Shown piece after piece: positions 6,874-14,403 of a stretch of DNA of 24,385 nt. The stretch's first letter is position 1. Each line of letters opens with the position of its first letter. Origin of the DNA: JAAFHS01 sp043751715 (GTDB lineage Bacteria; Pseudomonadota; Alphaproteobacteria; Rhodobacterales; Rhodobacteraceae); contig JAYUZO010000249.1 of the NCBI GenBank assembly GCA_043751715.1, positions 1 through 24,385 on the forward strand, in the 5' to 3' direction. The translations under genes and the position numbers were made by a program. The notes under the pieces are model-generated. The model was not told where the DNA came from and searched no databases. It saw only the letters and a list, made by a program, of their open reading frames with translations.

Positions 6874-7059
6874 GCAGGATCGGGAGAATCCGGATAGACG
6901 TTCTTCCGGTGCCGAAGGAGCAACCGCCCCGGTAAACTCTCAGGCGCAAGGGACCGTTTCTGCAAACAGACGCTGGAGAGTGGTGCATCTGCACCCGCCG
7001 AAGGGATAACGATCTCAGGCGCCCATGGTTCAGATGAATCGACACGGGCAAGGACAGCG
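6874..7059 (+). promoter_or_regulatory. tandem glycine riboswitch upstream of gcvT
   Basis: Two glycine aptamers lie in tandem in the gcvT leader. Aptamer 1 (6874-6963) has a P1 helix pairing 6874-6883 with 6954-6963, and the conserved blocks GGGAGA, GCCGAAGGAGCAA and CTCTCAGGCGCAAGGGACCG. Aptamer 2 (6971-7059) has P1 CGCTG (6971-6975) with CAGCG (7055-7059), and the blocks CTGGAGAGTG, CGCCGAAGGGATAAC and ATCTCAGGC, then AAGGACAGCG. In aptamer 2 an extra region of about 30 nt (7021-7049) separates CTCAGGC from AAGGACAG: GCCC/GGGC encloses a 5-bp hairpin. Glycine binding normally turns on glycine cleavage genes, and the downstream operon is exactly gcvTHP. Confidence 0.95.
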
Positions 7060-7106
7060 GGGGCATCGCGGCGTGGGGATTGGCCCTGTGCCAGTGGTGC
7101 CGGGGT

Positions 7107-7121
7107 ATTTCCGGCGGAAAT
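7107..7121 (+). promoter_or_regulatory. hairpin over the gcvT start, possible expression platform
   Basis: ATTTCC-GGC-GGAAAT forms a perfect 6-bp stem whose 3' arm contains the first two bases of ATG 7120 and the purine-rich stretch before it. No T-run follows, so any riboswitch control here would act on translation start rather than by termination. No other strong terminator is seen between 7060 and 7119. Confidence 0.4.
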
Positions 7122-8244
7122 GGGGTTGGTCTTGGGTGACCTTTTGAAGCTGGGTCTGCATGATCTGCACGCGGGCCTTGGTGGCCGTATGGTGCCATTC
7201 GCGGGCTACGAGATGCCGGTGCAATACGCCGCTGGCGTGATGAAGGAACATCTGCATACGCGGACCGCAGCGGGGCTGTTTGATGTCAGCCACATGGGGC
7301 AGGTGATTTTGCAACCGGCTGGCAGCATGGAGGCGCTGTGTGCGGCATTTGCCGCACTGATGCCGGTGGATGTGGCGGGACTGCGCGAAGGCCGCCAACG
7401 CTATGGCCTGTTCACCAATGACGCGGGCGGGATCATGGATGATCTGATGTTTGCCAACCGGGGCGATCATCTGTTTGTCGTGGTCAACGCGGCCTGCAAG
7501 GCGGCGGATATTGCGCATATGATGGCGCATCTGGGCGCGCAGGTGCGGGCTGTGACGGACCGCGCGTTGCTGGCCTTGCAAGGGCCTTTGGCCGAGGCGG
7601 CCTTGGTGCGGCTGGTTCCACAGGTGGCTGCGATGCGGTTCATGGACGTGGCGGTGGTGGACAGCGTGTTTGGCGCGCTGTGGATTTCGCGGTCGGGCTA
7701 CACGGGCGAAGATGGCTTTGAAATCTCGGTGCCGGATGCGGGCGCGCGGGGGCTGGCCGATGCGCTGCTGGCGATGCCAGAGGTAGAGGCGATTGGCCTT
7801 GGTGCGCGGGATAGTCTCCGGCTGGAGGCGGGCTTGTGCCTGTATGGGCATGATATTGATACGGGCACGACGCCGGTTGAGGCGGGGTTGGCTTGGGCCA
7901 TTCAGAAAACGCGCCGCACGGGTGGGGCGCAGGAGGGCGGCTTTCCAAGCGCTGCGCGGATTTTGCGCGAATTGGAGCAGGGCCCGGCGCGATGCCGCGT
8001 TGGCCTGCGCCCCGATGGGCGCGCGCCGATGCGTGAAGGGACACAACTTTTCCATAATGGTGCGCCCGTGGGCCATGTCACATCGGGGGGATTTGGCCCC
8101 AGTATCGATGCACCCGTTGCCATGGGCTACGTGCCTGCTAACCTGTCAGCGCCGGGCACTGCTTTGACGGGTGAAGTGCGCGGGAAACATCTGCCATTGA
8201 CCGTAACGGAATTGCCGTTCCGGCCTTCCACATTCAAACGCTGA
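7120..8244 (+). CDS. gcvT: glycine cleavage system aminomethyltransferase (T protein)
   Basis: A 374-residue T protein. It takes the aminomethyl group from lipoylated H protein, releases ammonia and passes the carbon to tetrahydrofolate as 5,10-methylene-THF. Typical segments are LHDLHAGLGGRMVPFAGYEMPVQY near the N-terminus, HTRTAAGLFDVSHMGQV, the LLALQGPLAE region and WISRSGYTGEDGFEIS. The C-terminal barrel contains VGLRPDGRAPMREG and GHVTSGGFGPS. The start is open: ATG 7120 is the first in frame, but TTG 7132 (giving M-G-D-L-L-K) would match the family N-terminus better and has TGGGG about 7 nt upstream. It is the first gene of gcvTHP under the glycine riboswitch. gcvH follows 8 nt later with its GAGG overlapping the gcvT stop codon. 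Confidence 0.96.
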   Translation: MGLVLGDLLKLGLHDLHAGLGGRMVPFAGYEMPVQYAAGVMKEHLHTRTAAGLFDVSHMGQVILQPAGSMEALCAAFAALMPVDVAGLREGRQRYGLFTNDAGGIMDDLMFANRGDHLFVVVNAACKAADIAHMMAHLGAQVRAVTDRALLALQGPLAEAALVRLVPQVAAMRFMDVAVVDSVFGALWISRSGYTGEDGFEISVPDAGARGLADALLAMPEVEAIGLGARDSLRLEAGLCLYGHDIDTGTTPVEAGLAWAIQKTRRTGGAQEGGFPSAARILRELEQGPARCRVGLRPDGRAPMREGTQLFHNGAPVGHVTSGGFGPSIDAPVAMGYVPANLSAPGTALTGEVRGKHLPLTVTELPFRPSTFKR

Positions 8245-8252
8245 GGACGATG

Positions 8253-8612
8253 ATGAAGTACACGAAAGAACATGAATGGCTGCGCGTTGAGGGCGATCTG
8301 ATCGTGGTCGGCATTACCGAACATGCGGCCACGGCCTTGGGCGATGTGGTGTTTGTGGAACTGCCAGAGGTGGAAACCATGGTGGCCGAAGGTGATGAGA
8401 TCTGCGTGATCGAAAGCGTGAAGGCAGCATCAGATATTCTGGCGCCACTTGACGGCGAGATTGTCGAAGTGAACGAAAAGCTGGTTGATAACCCAAGCCT
8501 TGTGAACGCTGATCCGCTGGGGGCTGCATGGTTTTTCAAGATGCGGGTTGAGGATACATCCATCATCGACGATTTCATGGATGAGGATGAATATGCCGAC
8601 CTGATCGGTTGA
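8253..8612 (+). CDS. gcvH: glycine cleavage system H protein
   Basis: A 119-residue lipoyl carrier that shuttles the aminomethyl intermediate among P, T and L proteins. The family start KYTKEHEWL is exact, the lipoylation lysine is K57 in VIESVKAASD, and the DNPSLVNADPLGAAWFFKM region is standard. Two adjacent ATGs occur (8250 and 8253). The GAGG at 8243-8246 is 6 nt from 8253 and only 3 nt from 8250, so 8253 is preferred. That ribosome site overlaps the gcvT stop codon, which suggests translational coupling. Confidence 0.97.
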   Translation: MKYTKEHEWLRVEGDLIVVGITEHAATALGDVVFVELPEVETMVAEGDEICVIESVKAASDILAPLDGEIVEVNEKLVDNPSLVNADPLGAAWFFKMRVEDTSIIDDFMDEDEYADLIG

Positions 8613-8621
8613 GCCTCGCCC

Positions 8622-8648
8622 AAAAATTTTCGGCGAAAATTTTTCGCC
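8622..8648. other. nested AT-rich palindromes between gcvH and gcvP
   Basis: Two perfect inverted repeats overlap. Arms 8622-8632 (AAAAATTTTCG) and 8634-8644 (CGAAAATTTTT) are 11 bp with a 1-nt centre. Arms 8632-8639 (GGCGAAAA) and 8641-8648 (TTTTCGCC) are 8 bp with a 1-nt centre. The stretch is sharply AT-rich against GC-rich surroundings. It could form alternative RNA hairpins inside the operon or be a protein-binding site. Confidence 0.7.
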
Positions 8649-8713
8649 CCCACCGTTGATGCCCGTTTGCGGGCGCGTGCGCGCGCCTGCTGTCGCAACC
8701 CAAAGGACGTATC

Positions 8714-11554
8714 ATGACCTTTACACCCGTCGCCTATGATACCTATGATTTCGCCAACCGCCGCCACATCGGGCCTTCACCATCCGAGATGGAAGCGATG
8801 CTGAAGGCGATCGGCGTGGCCAGTCTGGACGCGCTGATTGATGAGACGGTGCCTGCGAGCATCCGGCAGGACCGCGCGCTGAACTGGCCTGCCCTGCGTG
8901 AGCATGAGCTGCTGGCGAAAATGCGTGAAGTGGCGGGGAAAAACCGCGTGATGACCAGCCTGATCGGGCAGGGCTATTATGGCACGGTCACGCCCCCGGC
9001 CATTCAGCGCAACATTCTTGAAAACCCGGCGTGGTATACGGCCTACACGCCCTATCAGCCGGAAATCGCACAAGGGCGGTTGGAGGCCTTGTTGAACTAT
9101 CAGACCATGGTGTCTGATCTAACAGGCCTGTCCGTGGCGAATGCTTCCCTGCTGGATGAGGCGACGGCAGCAGCAGAAGCCATGACCATGGCGGAACGCA
9201 GTGCGAAATCCAAAGCGCGCGGGTTCTTTGTGGACCACAACTGCCATCCACAGACCATTGCGGTGATCCAGACGCGGGCGGCACCTTTGGGGATCAACGT
9301 GGTGGTGGGCGATCCGGAGGCGTTGGACACTGCGGCGGTTTTCGCGGCGATCTTCCAGTATCCTGGCACCTATGGCCATGTGCGTGATCTGACGGATGAC
9401 ATTGCACGCCTGCACGGCACCAAGGCGCTGGCGATTGTGGCGACTGATCTGCTGGCGCTGACCATGCTGGTTGAGCCGGGGGCGATGGGGGCGGATATTG
9501 CGATTGGGTCAAGCCAGCGGTTTGGCGTGCCTTTGGGCTATGGCGGGCCGCATGCGGCGTTCATGGCCTGCCGTGATGATCTGAAGCGGGCAATGCCGGG
9601 GCGGATTGTGGGCGTGTCGATTGATAGCCGGGGCAACAAGGCGTACCGCCTTTCGCTGCAAACGCGCGAACAACATATCCGCCGCGAAAAGGCCACGTCG
9701 AACGTCTGTACGGCGCAGGCTTTGCTGGCGGTGATGGCGGGTTTTTATGCAGTGTTCCATGGCCCGGTCGGCCTGCGGGCGATTGCGGAGCGGGTGCATT
9801 TCCTGACGGTGCGGCTGGCCAAGGCCTTGCGCATGGCGGGGGCCAAGGTTTCGCCGAAAGCGTTCTTTGACACGATCACGGTTGAAGTGGGCGTGGGGCA
9901 GGCGGGCATTCTTGCTGCGGCGCGTGCGGAAGGCGTGAACCTGCGCAAGATCGGCAATGACCGTGTGGGCATTTCGCTGGATGAAACATCCGATGAGCGG
10001 GTGCTGGCGGCGGTGCTGCGGGCCTTTGGGATTCATGCAACGCCCCCCCACCGCGCGGCCCTTGGCTTTCCGGAAAGCCAGCTGCGTAGCACCGACTACC
10101 TGACGCACCCGGTGTTCCACATGAACCGGGCCGAGTCTGAAATGATGCGCTACATGCGGCGCTTGTCTGACCGCGATCTGGCGCTTGATCGTGCCATGAT
10201 CCCCTTGGGCAGTTGCACGATGAAGCTGAACGCGGCGGCGGAAATGATGCCGATCACCTGGCCGGAGTTTTCGTCGATCCACCCGTTTGTGCCGCTGGAT
10301 CAGGCGCTTGGGTATAAAGAGGCGATTGATGATCTGGCGGAAAAGCTGTGTGAGGTGACGGGCTATGACGCCATGTCGATGCAGCCAAACTCGGGCGCGC
10401 AGGGCGAATATGCGGGGCTTTTGACGATACAGGCCTATCACCGGTCGCGCGGCGATGCGCACCGCAACATCTGCCTGATCCCGGTATCGGCACATGGCAC
10501 GAACCCGGCGTCGGCGCAGATGGCGGGGATGGAAGTGGTAGTGGTGAAATCTGCGCCCAACGGCGATGTGGACCTTGAAGATTTCAAGGCCAAAGCGGTG
10601 GCTGCGGGCAATGCCCTTGCGGCCTGCATGATTACCTATCCGTCAACGCATGGGGTGTTCGAAGAAACCGTGCGCGAGATTTGCCAGATCACCCATGACC
10701 ATGGCGGGCAGGTGTATCTTGACGGGGCCAACATGAACGCGCTTGTGGGGCTGGTGCAACCGGGCAAGATCGGATCGGACGTCTCCCACCTGAACCTGCA
10801 CAAGACATTTGCCATTCCGCATGGCGGCGGGGGGCCGGGCATGGGGCCGATTGGCGTTAAGGCGCATCTGGCACCGTTCTTGCCGGGGCATCCGGAAACG
10901 GGCGGAGATGAGGGGCCGGTGAGCGCGACGCCATATGGTTCAGCGTCCATCCTGCTGATTTCATGGGCCTATTGCCTGATGATGGGGGGTGCTGGGCTGA
11001 CGCAGGCCACGCGCGTGGCCATTCTGAACGCCAACTATATCGCCGCACGCGTGGCGGGGCATTACCCGATCCTGTTCATGGGCAACCGGGGGCGCGTGGC
11101 GCATGAATGCATTCTGGACACGCGGCCCTTTGCCGAAGTGGGCGTGACGGTGGATGACATTGCCAAACGCCTGATCGACAACGGTTTTCACGCGCCGACA
11201 ATGAGCTGGCCAGTCACCGGCACGCTGATGGTGGAACCGACGGAGTCTGAAACCAAGGCCGAGATAGACCGCTTCATCACCGCACTTCTGGCGATCCGCG
11301 ATGAGATTCGCGCAGTGGAAAACGGTGAGATCACGGCCGAAGCATCACCCCTGCGCCATGCGCCGCATACGGTGAATGATCTGGTGGCGGATTGGGACCG
11401 GGCCTATAGCCGCGAGGCGGGCTGCTTTCCGCCGGGTGCGTTCCGGGTGGACAAGTACTGGCCACCGATCGGGCGGGTGGACAATGTGTTTGGCGACCGC
11501 AACCTGATCTGCACCTGCCCGCCGTTGGAAAGTTATGCCCAAGCGGCTGAATAG
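8714..11554 (+). CDS. gcvP: glycine dehydrogenase (decarboxylating), P protein
   Basis: A 946-residue single-chain P protein. This PLP enzyme decarboxylates glycine and transfers the aminomethyl group to the H-protein lipoyl arm. The length fits the fused homodimeric form. The first half has RHIGPSPSEMEAML, IGQGYYGTVTPPAIQRNILENP and NASLLDEATAAAEAM. The second half has PLGSCTMKLNAAAEMMPITW, the SAHGTNPASAQMAGM loop and the PLP-lysine motif HLNLHKTFAIPHGGGGPG with the Schiff-base lysine at K697. AAAGGACG lies 5 nt before ATG 8714. The 101-nt gap after gcvH holds nested palindromes (8622-8648) and a GCCCG-TTTG-CGGGC hairpin (8661-8674). The gene ends at a strong terminator. No L protein (lpd) is in the window; it is usually shared with other dehydrogenases. 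Confidence 0.98.
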   Translation: MTFTPVAYDTYDFANRRHIGPSPSEMEAMLKAIGVASLDALIDETVPASIRQDRALNWPALREHELLAKMREVAGKNRVMTSLIGQGYYGTVTPPAIQRNILENPAWYTAYTPYQPEIAQGRLEALLNYQTMVSDLTGLSVANASLLDEATAAAEAMTMAERSAKSKARGFFVDHNCHPQTIAVIQTRAAPLGINVVVGDPEALDTAAVFAAIFQYPGTYGHVRDLTDDIARLHGTKALAIVATDLLALTMLVEPGAMGADIAIGSSQRFGVPLGYGGPHAAFMACRDDLKRAMPGRIVGVSIDSRGNKAYRLSLQTREQHIRREKATSNVCTAQALLAVMAGFYAVFHGPVGLRAIAERVHFLTVRLAKALRMAGAKVSPKAFFDTITVEVGVGQAGILAAARAEGVNLRKIGNDRVGISLDETSDERVLAAVLRAFGIHATPPHRAALGFPESQLRSTDYLTHPVFHMNRAESEMMRYMRRLSDRDLALDRAMIPLGSCTMKLNAAAEMMPITWPEFSSIHPFVPLDQALGYKEAIDDLAEKLCEVTGYDAMSMQPNSGAQGEYAGLLTIQAYHRSRGDAHRNICLIPVSAHGTNPASAQMAGMEVVVVKSAPNGDVDLEDFKAKAVAAGNALAACMITYPSTHGVFEETVREICQITHDHGGQVYLDGANMNALVGLVQPGKIGSDVSHLNLHKTFAIPHGGGGPGMGPIGVKAHLAPFLPGHPETGGDEGPVSATPYGSASILLISWAYCLMMGGAGLTQATRVAILNANYIAARVAGHYPILFMGNRGRVAHECILDTRPFAEVGVTVDDIAKRLIDNGFHAPTMSWPVTGTLMVEPTESETKAEIDRFITALLAIRDEIRAVENGEITAEASPLRHAPHTVNDLVADWDRAYSREAGCFPPGAFRVDKYWPPIGRVDNVFGDRNLICTCPPLESYAQAAE

Positions 11555-11575
11555 ATTGCGCTTTCATACGGGTTC

Positions 11576-11636
11576 AAATATCCCCGCCGGAGGCCATTTT
11601 GGCCAACACCGGATGCCTTCGGCGAGGATATTTTTT
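11576..11636 (+). terminator. strong terminator after gcvP
   Basis: Arms AAATATCCCCGCCGGAGGC (11576-11594) and GCCTTCGGCGAGGATATTT (11615-11633) pair at 18 of 19 positions (one G-U, one C-A mismatch) around a 20-nt loop, and T residues run to 11636. An inner GGCCA-TTT-TGGCC hairpin sits at 11592-11604 as an alternative fold. The azlC start codon is only 6 nt after the T-run. Confidence 0.8.
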
Positions 11637-11641
11637 CAAAG

Positions 11642-12325
11642 ATGAATGCCAAGGAACCCGGTATCCTGAAGGGGCTGACTTCGGCCATTCCGATTGCGCT
11701 TGGCTATCTGCCGATTGCGTTTTCGTTCGGCGTGGCCGCGACGCGGGCGGGCCTGAACGAGGCCGAGGCGGTGATGCTGTCGGTCGTGATCTATGCGGGG
11801 GCGGCACAGTTTCTGGCGCTGGCACTGGTGACATCCGGGGCACCCTTGCTGATATCGGCTTTGACGCTGATCGCGATGAACGTGCGGCATGTGCTGTACG
11901 GCCCGGCGCTGTTGCGCGCGGCGGGCGCGCGGGAATTGCGCACGGTCTGGGGCTGGGGGTTTGGGCTGACGGATGAGGTGTTTGGCGCAGCACTGGGCCA
12001 TTTGGCACGGGGTGGGGTGTTTTCGGAACGCTTTATGTGGGGGCTGGGGGCTGGCGCCTATGGATCATGGGTGGTGGGCACGGCCATTGGTGCAGTGGCG
12101 GGCGGTGCGGCGCTGGATGGCTGGCCGGTGCTGGACGCAGCGCTTGGGTTCATGTTGCCTGCGCTGTTTCTGGCGCTGTTGGTGTCTATCCTGTCACGCG
12201 CGCAGGTACCCGTGATCGTGGTGGCCATTCTGGTGACTGTGGTGGTGACGCTGGCATTTACGTCAACCGCAGGCATTCTGGCAGGTATGGTGGCGGGTGC
12301 CGTGACCGGGTTGGTGCGGCGATGA
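11642..12325 (+). CDS. azlC: AzlC family branched-chain amino acid export permease subunit
   Basis: A 227-residue membrane protein of the AzlC family, the large subunit of two-component AzlCD exporters for branched-chain and related amino acids. Family marks are SAIPIALGYLPIAFSFGVAA at the N-terminus, VIYAGAAQFLALAL, the LIAMNVRHVLYGPALL segment and FGLTDEVFGAAL. About five to six hydrophobic segments are visible. ATG 11642 follows CAAAG, a poor ribosome site, right behind the gcvP terminator, so transcription probably needs its own promoter or read-through. The stop overlaps the azlD start as ATGA. Confidence 0.92.
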   Translation: MNAKEPGILKGLTSAIPIALGYLPIAFSFGVAATRAGLNEAEAVMLSVVIYAGAAQFLALALVTSGAPLLISALTLIAMNVRHVLYGPALLRAAGARELRTVWGWGFGLTDEVFGAALGHLARGGVFSERFMWGLGAGAYGSWVVGTAIGAVAGGAALDGWPVLDAALGFMLPALFLALLVSILSRAQVPVIVVAILVTVVVTLAFTSTAGILAGMVAGAVTGLVRR

Positions 12326-12645
12326 ACGGTGATCTGGTACTGATGGCCGTGGCGGTGGGGGTGGCGACCTATGCCTTTCGGGTGTTGCCCGCGCGGGCTG
12401 CGCGAACCGGTCTGTCAGAGGCGGGGCTGCTGGCCCGGTTTTTGGCATCAACCGGGCCTGCAGCCATTGCCACGTTGTTCACAGCTTCGGCCCTGCCGAT
12501 GGTGCAGGCGGGCGGGCTGCCCGCACCGCTGATTGCAGGCACGCTGGCTGTGATTGGCGTATTCTGGTGGCGCAGGTCGGTTGTGCTGGCAACGCTTGCC
12601 GCGGCCGCTGTCTATGGCGGCGTCTTTGCGCTTTTTGCTGGCTGA
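12322..12645 (+). CDS. azlD: AzlD domain-containing small transport subunit
   Basis: A 107-residue integral membrane protein of the AzlD family with three to four hydrophobic segments (about residues 4-20, 36-58, 63-80 and 84-105). The VATYAFRVLPARAARTG segment near the N-terminus is typical. The start codon overlaps the azlC stop by four bases (ATGA), the usual arrangement for this obligate pair. Together they form an inner-membrane amino-acid exporter. Its position behind the glycine cleavage operon is suggestive for amino-acid balance but proves no functional link. Confidence 0.9.
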   Translation: MNGDLVLMAVAVGVATYAFRVLPARAARTGLSEAGLLARFLASTGPAAIATLFTASALPMVQAGGLPAPLIAGTLAVIGVFWWRRSVVLATLAAAAVYGGVFALFAG

Positions 12646-12774
12646 CGGTTCGGTCTGCACGGGTTCTGCACGATTGGTGGGCGATATGCCGGCACCCGCA
12701 CATCCACAAATCAGGGGGTTCGCGGCGCAGGTCCTGCCCGCTATCTTGTAACCCGTAAAGACGGAGCCGCCCGG

Positions 12775-13449
12775 TTGAAAATTCTGATTGCCGATGATGA
12801 TCCGCGTTTGCGTGAACTGGTATCGCTGGCGTTGCAGCGGGCGGGTTACACCGTGGTGACCGCCAGTGATGGCCAGCGGGCGCTGACCCATGCCGCGCGT
12901 GAGGCGCCTGATCTGATCGTGCTGGATGTGGGCATGCCGGAAATGGACGGGTTTGAGGTGTGCCGCCGCCTGCGGGCCATATCGCAGGTGCCGGTGCTGT
13001 TTCTGACGGCACGCGATGATGAGATTGACCGCATCGTGGGTCTGGAACTGGGGGCGGATGATTATGTGACCAAACCCTTCAGCCCGCGCGAGTTGGTGGC
13101 GCGCATCAAGGCAATTCTGAAGCGCAGCCATGGCGGTGCTGCACCGCAACTGTTGCGGCACGGGCGGGTGACGTTGGATAAGGTGGGGCATCTATGTGCG
13201 GTGGATGGCACTTATCTGGCGCTGACGGGGACGGAATTTCAGCTGATGGCACTGCTGATGGCGGCACCGGGGCGGATGCATGCGAAACCTCGGGTCACCG
13301 ATGCGATCTGGGGGGCGCATAGTCAGGTAAGCGACCGCACGCTGGACAGCCACCTGCGCAACCTGCGGGCCAAGCTAGAGGCGGCGGGGTGCAAGGATGC
13401 GATTGAAACCCTGCACGGGGTGGGCGTAAAGCTGGGGCTCTGTCTTTGA
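12775..13449 (+). CDS. OmpR/PhoB-type response regulator
   Basis: A 224-residue response regulator. The receiver domain (1-115) has the acidic pocket D7-D9, phosphoacceptor D51 (LIVLDVGMPEMDG), T78 and K100 (YVTKPFSP). The C-terminal winged helix (about 130-222) has LTGTEFQLMALLMAAPG, SDRTLDSHLRNLRAKL and a GVGVKL ending in place of the usual GVGY. The start is TTG 12775: no ATG or GTG is available and GGAG (12763-12766) lies 8 nt upstream. It overlaps the histidine kinase by 1 nt (TGATG). The pair resembles CreB-CreC in organisation, but the regulon is unknown. The 129-nt gap before it shows no obvious element. Confidence 0.93.
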   Translation: MKILIADDDPRLRELVSLALQRAGYTVVTASDGQRALTHAAREAPDLIVLDVGMPEMDGFEVCRRLRAISQVPVLFLTARDDEIDRIVGLELGADDYVTKPFSPRELVARIKAILKRSHGGAAPQLLRHGRVTLDKVGHLCAVDGTYLALTGTEFQLMALLMAAPGRMHAKPRVTDAIWGAHSQVSDRTLDSHLRNLRAKLEAAGCKDAIETLHGVGVKLGLCL

Positions 13450-14393
13450 TGCGGCGCTGGCGGCCATCCCTGGGGTTTGTGCTGGGGGGTGCGTTGCTGG
13501 CAACGCTGGGGTTTGCCTTCGTGGGGTTGGTGGTGCTGCGCTATCTGGGGCCGGTGATCGGGTTCCGGCAGGCGGCCTTGGCCTTGGGGGCGGCCATTCT
13601 GTTGCTGACTGGCGCGTTGGGGTGGCTGCTGGTGCGGCTGTTGCTGCGGCCGATTGCGGCGCTTGAAGGCTATGCCGTGGCGCATCAGGCCGGCGATGTG
13701 GCGGCGCGGCCCCGGCATTTTGGCACGCACGAATTGCACCGCACGGCGATTGCGGTGATCAGCATGGCGGACGCGCTGCGTGACCGCGAGGCGACGATCC
13801 GCAGCTTTACCGATCATGTCACGCATGAGGTCAAAACACCGGTCAGTGCGATCCGGGCGGCGGTGGAGCTGCTGGAGGATGGCGGCGGGCTGACAGACAC
13901 AGACCTTGCGATTCTGCGTCAGATTGATGGGGCACAGGCGCAGATCGCAGCGCAGTTGCAGGCCCTGCGTGATGCCGCACAGGCGCGCGAGGTGCGGTAT
14001 CTGGGGCAATCAACGCTGGCCGAAGTGGTGTCGGGCCTGACCGGTGCAGTGATTGAGGTTCAGGGCGGCGATGTGCCGTTGCCGATGGCTGCGGCAGGCA
14101 TGGCTTTGGTGCTGGGGCATCTGGTGCGCAATGCCGTGGAACATGGGGCGGGGCGGGTGTTGATTGCGGCGGGCAAGGCGGGTGAGGTGCGCGTGCAGGA
14201 TGATGGCACGGGGATATCAGCGGGCAACCGCGACCGGGTGTTCGATTCGTTCTTTACCACGGGGCGGGAAACCGGCGGCACCGGCATGGGGCTGTCAATC
14301 GTGCGCAATATTCTGGCCGCGCACGGGGGCGAGATTGCTTTGGATGATGCCGCGGGGCCGACAACGTTCGTGATCCGGTTTCGGGCGGGCTAG
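13449..14393 (+). CDS. sensor histidine kinase, CreC-like, without a clear sensor domain
   Basis: A 314-residue inner-membrane kinase. Two hydrophobic segments (about residues 9-35 and 42-66) are joined by only about ten residues, so there is almost no periplasmic sensor. A short HAMP-like linker follows. The dimerisation box is TDHVTHEVKTP with phospho-accepting H126. The catalytic domain has the N box (LVRNAVEHG), G1 (VQDDGTGIS), FFTT and G2 (GGTGMGLSIV). The upstream TTG 13446 is in frame, but ATG 13449 overlaps the regulator stop as TGATG and is the better start. The signal is unknown; a membrane-internal or partner-mediated signal is likely given the tiny loop. The gene converges on the amidase gene 10 nt away. 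Confidence 0.92.
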   Translation: MRRWRPSLGFVLGGALLATLGFAFVGLVVLRYLGPVIGFRQAALALGAAILLLTGALGWLLVRLLLRPIAALEGYAVAHQAGDVAARPRHFGTHELHRTAIAVISMADALRDREATIRSFTDHVTHEVKTPVSAIRAAVELLEDGGGLTDTDLAILRQIDGAQAQIAAQLQALRDAAQAREVRYLGQSTLAEVVSGLTGAVIEVQGGDVPLPMAAAGMALVLGHLVRNAVEHGAGRVLIAAGKAGEVRVQDDGTGISAGNRDRVFDSFFTTGRETGGTGMGLSIVRNILAAHGGEIALDDAAGPTTFVIRFRAG

Positions 14394-14403
14394 GCTGCGT
14401 CGC

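Noticed and set aside
9509..10495. Long open frame on the minus strand (328 codons) opposite gcvP
   Set aside because: Arg/His/Gln-rich shadow of an unmistakable P protein; no ribosome site or domain.
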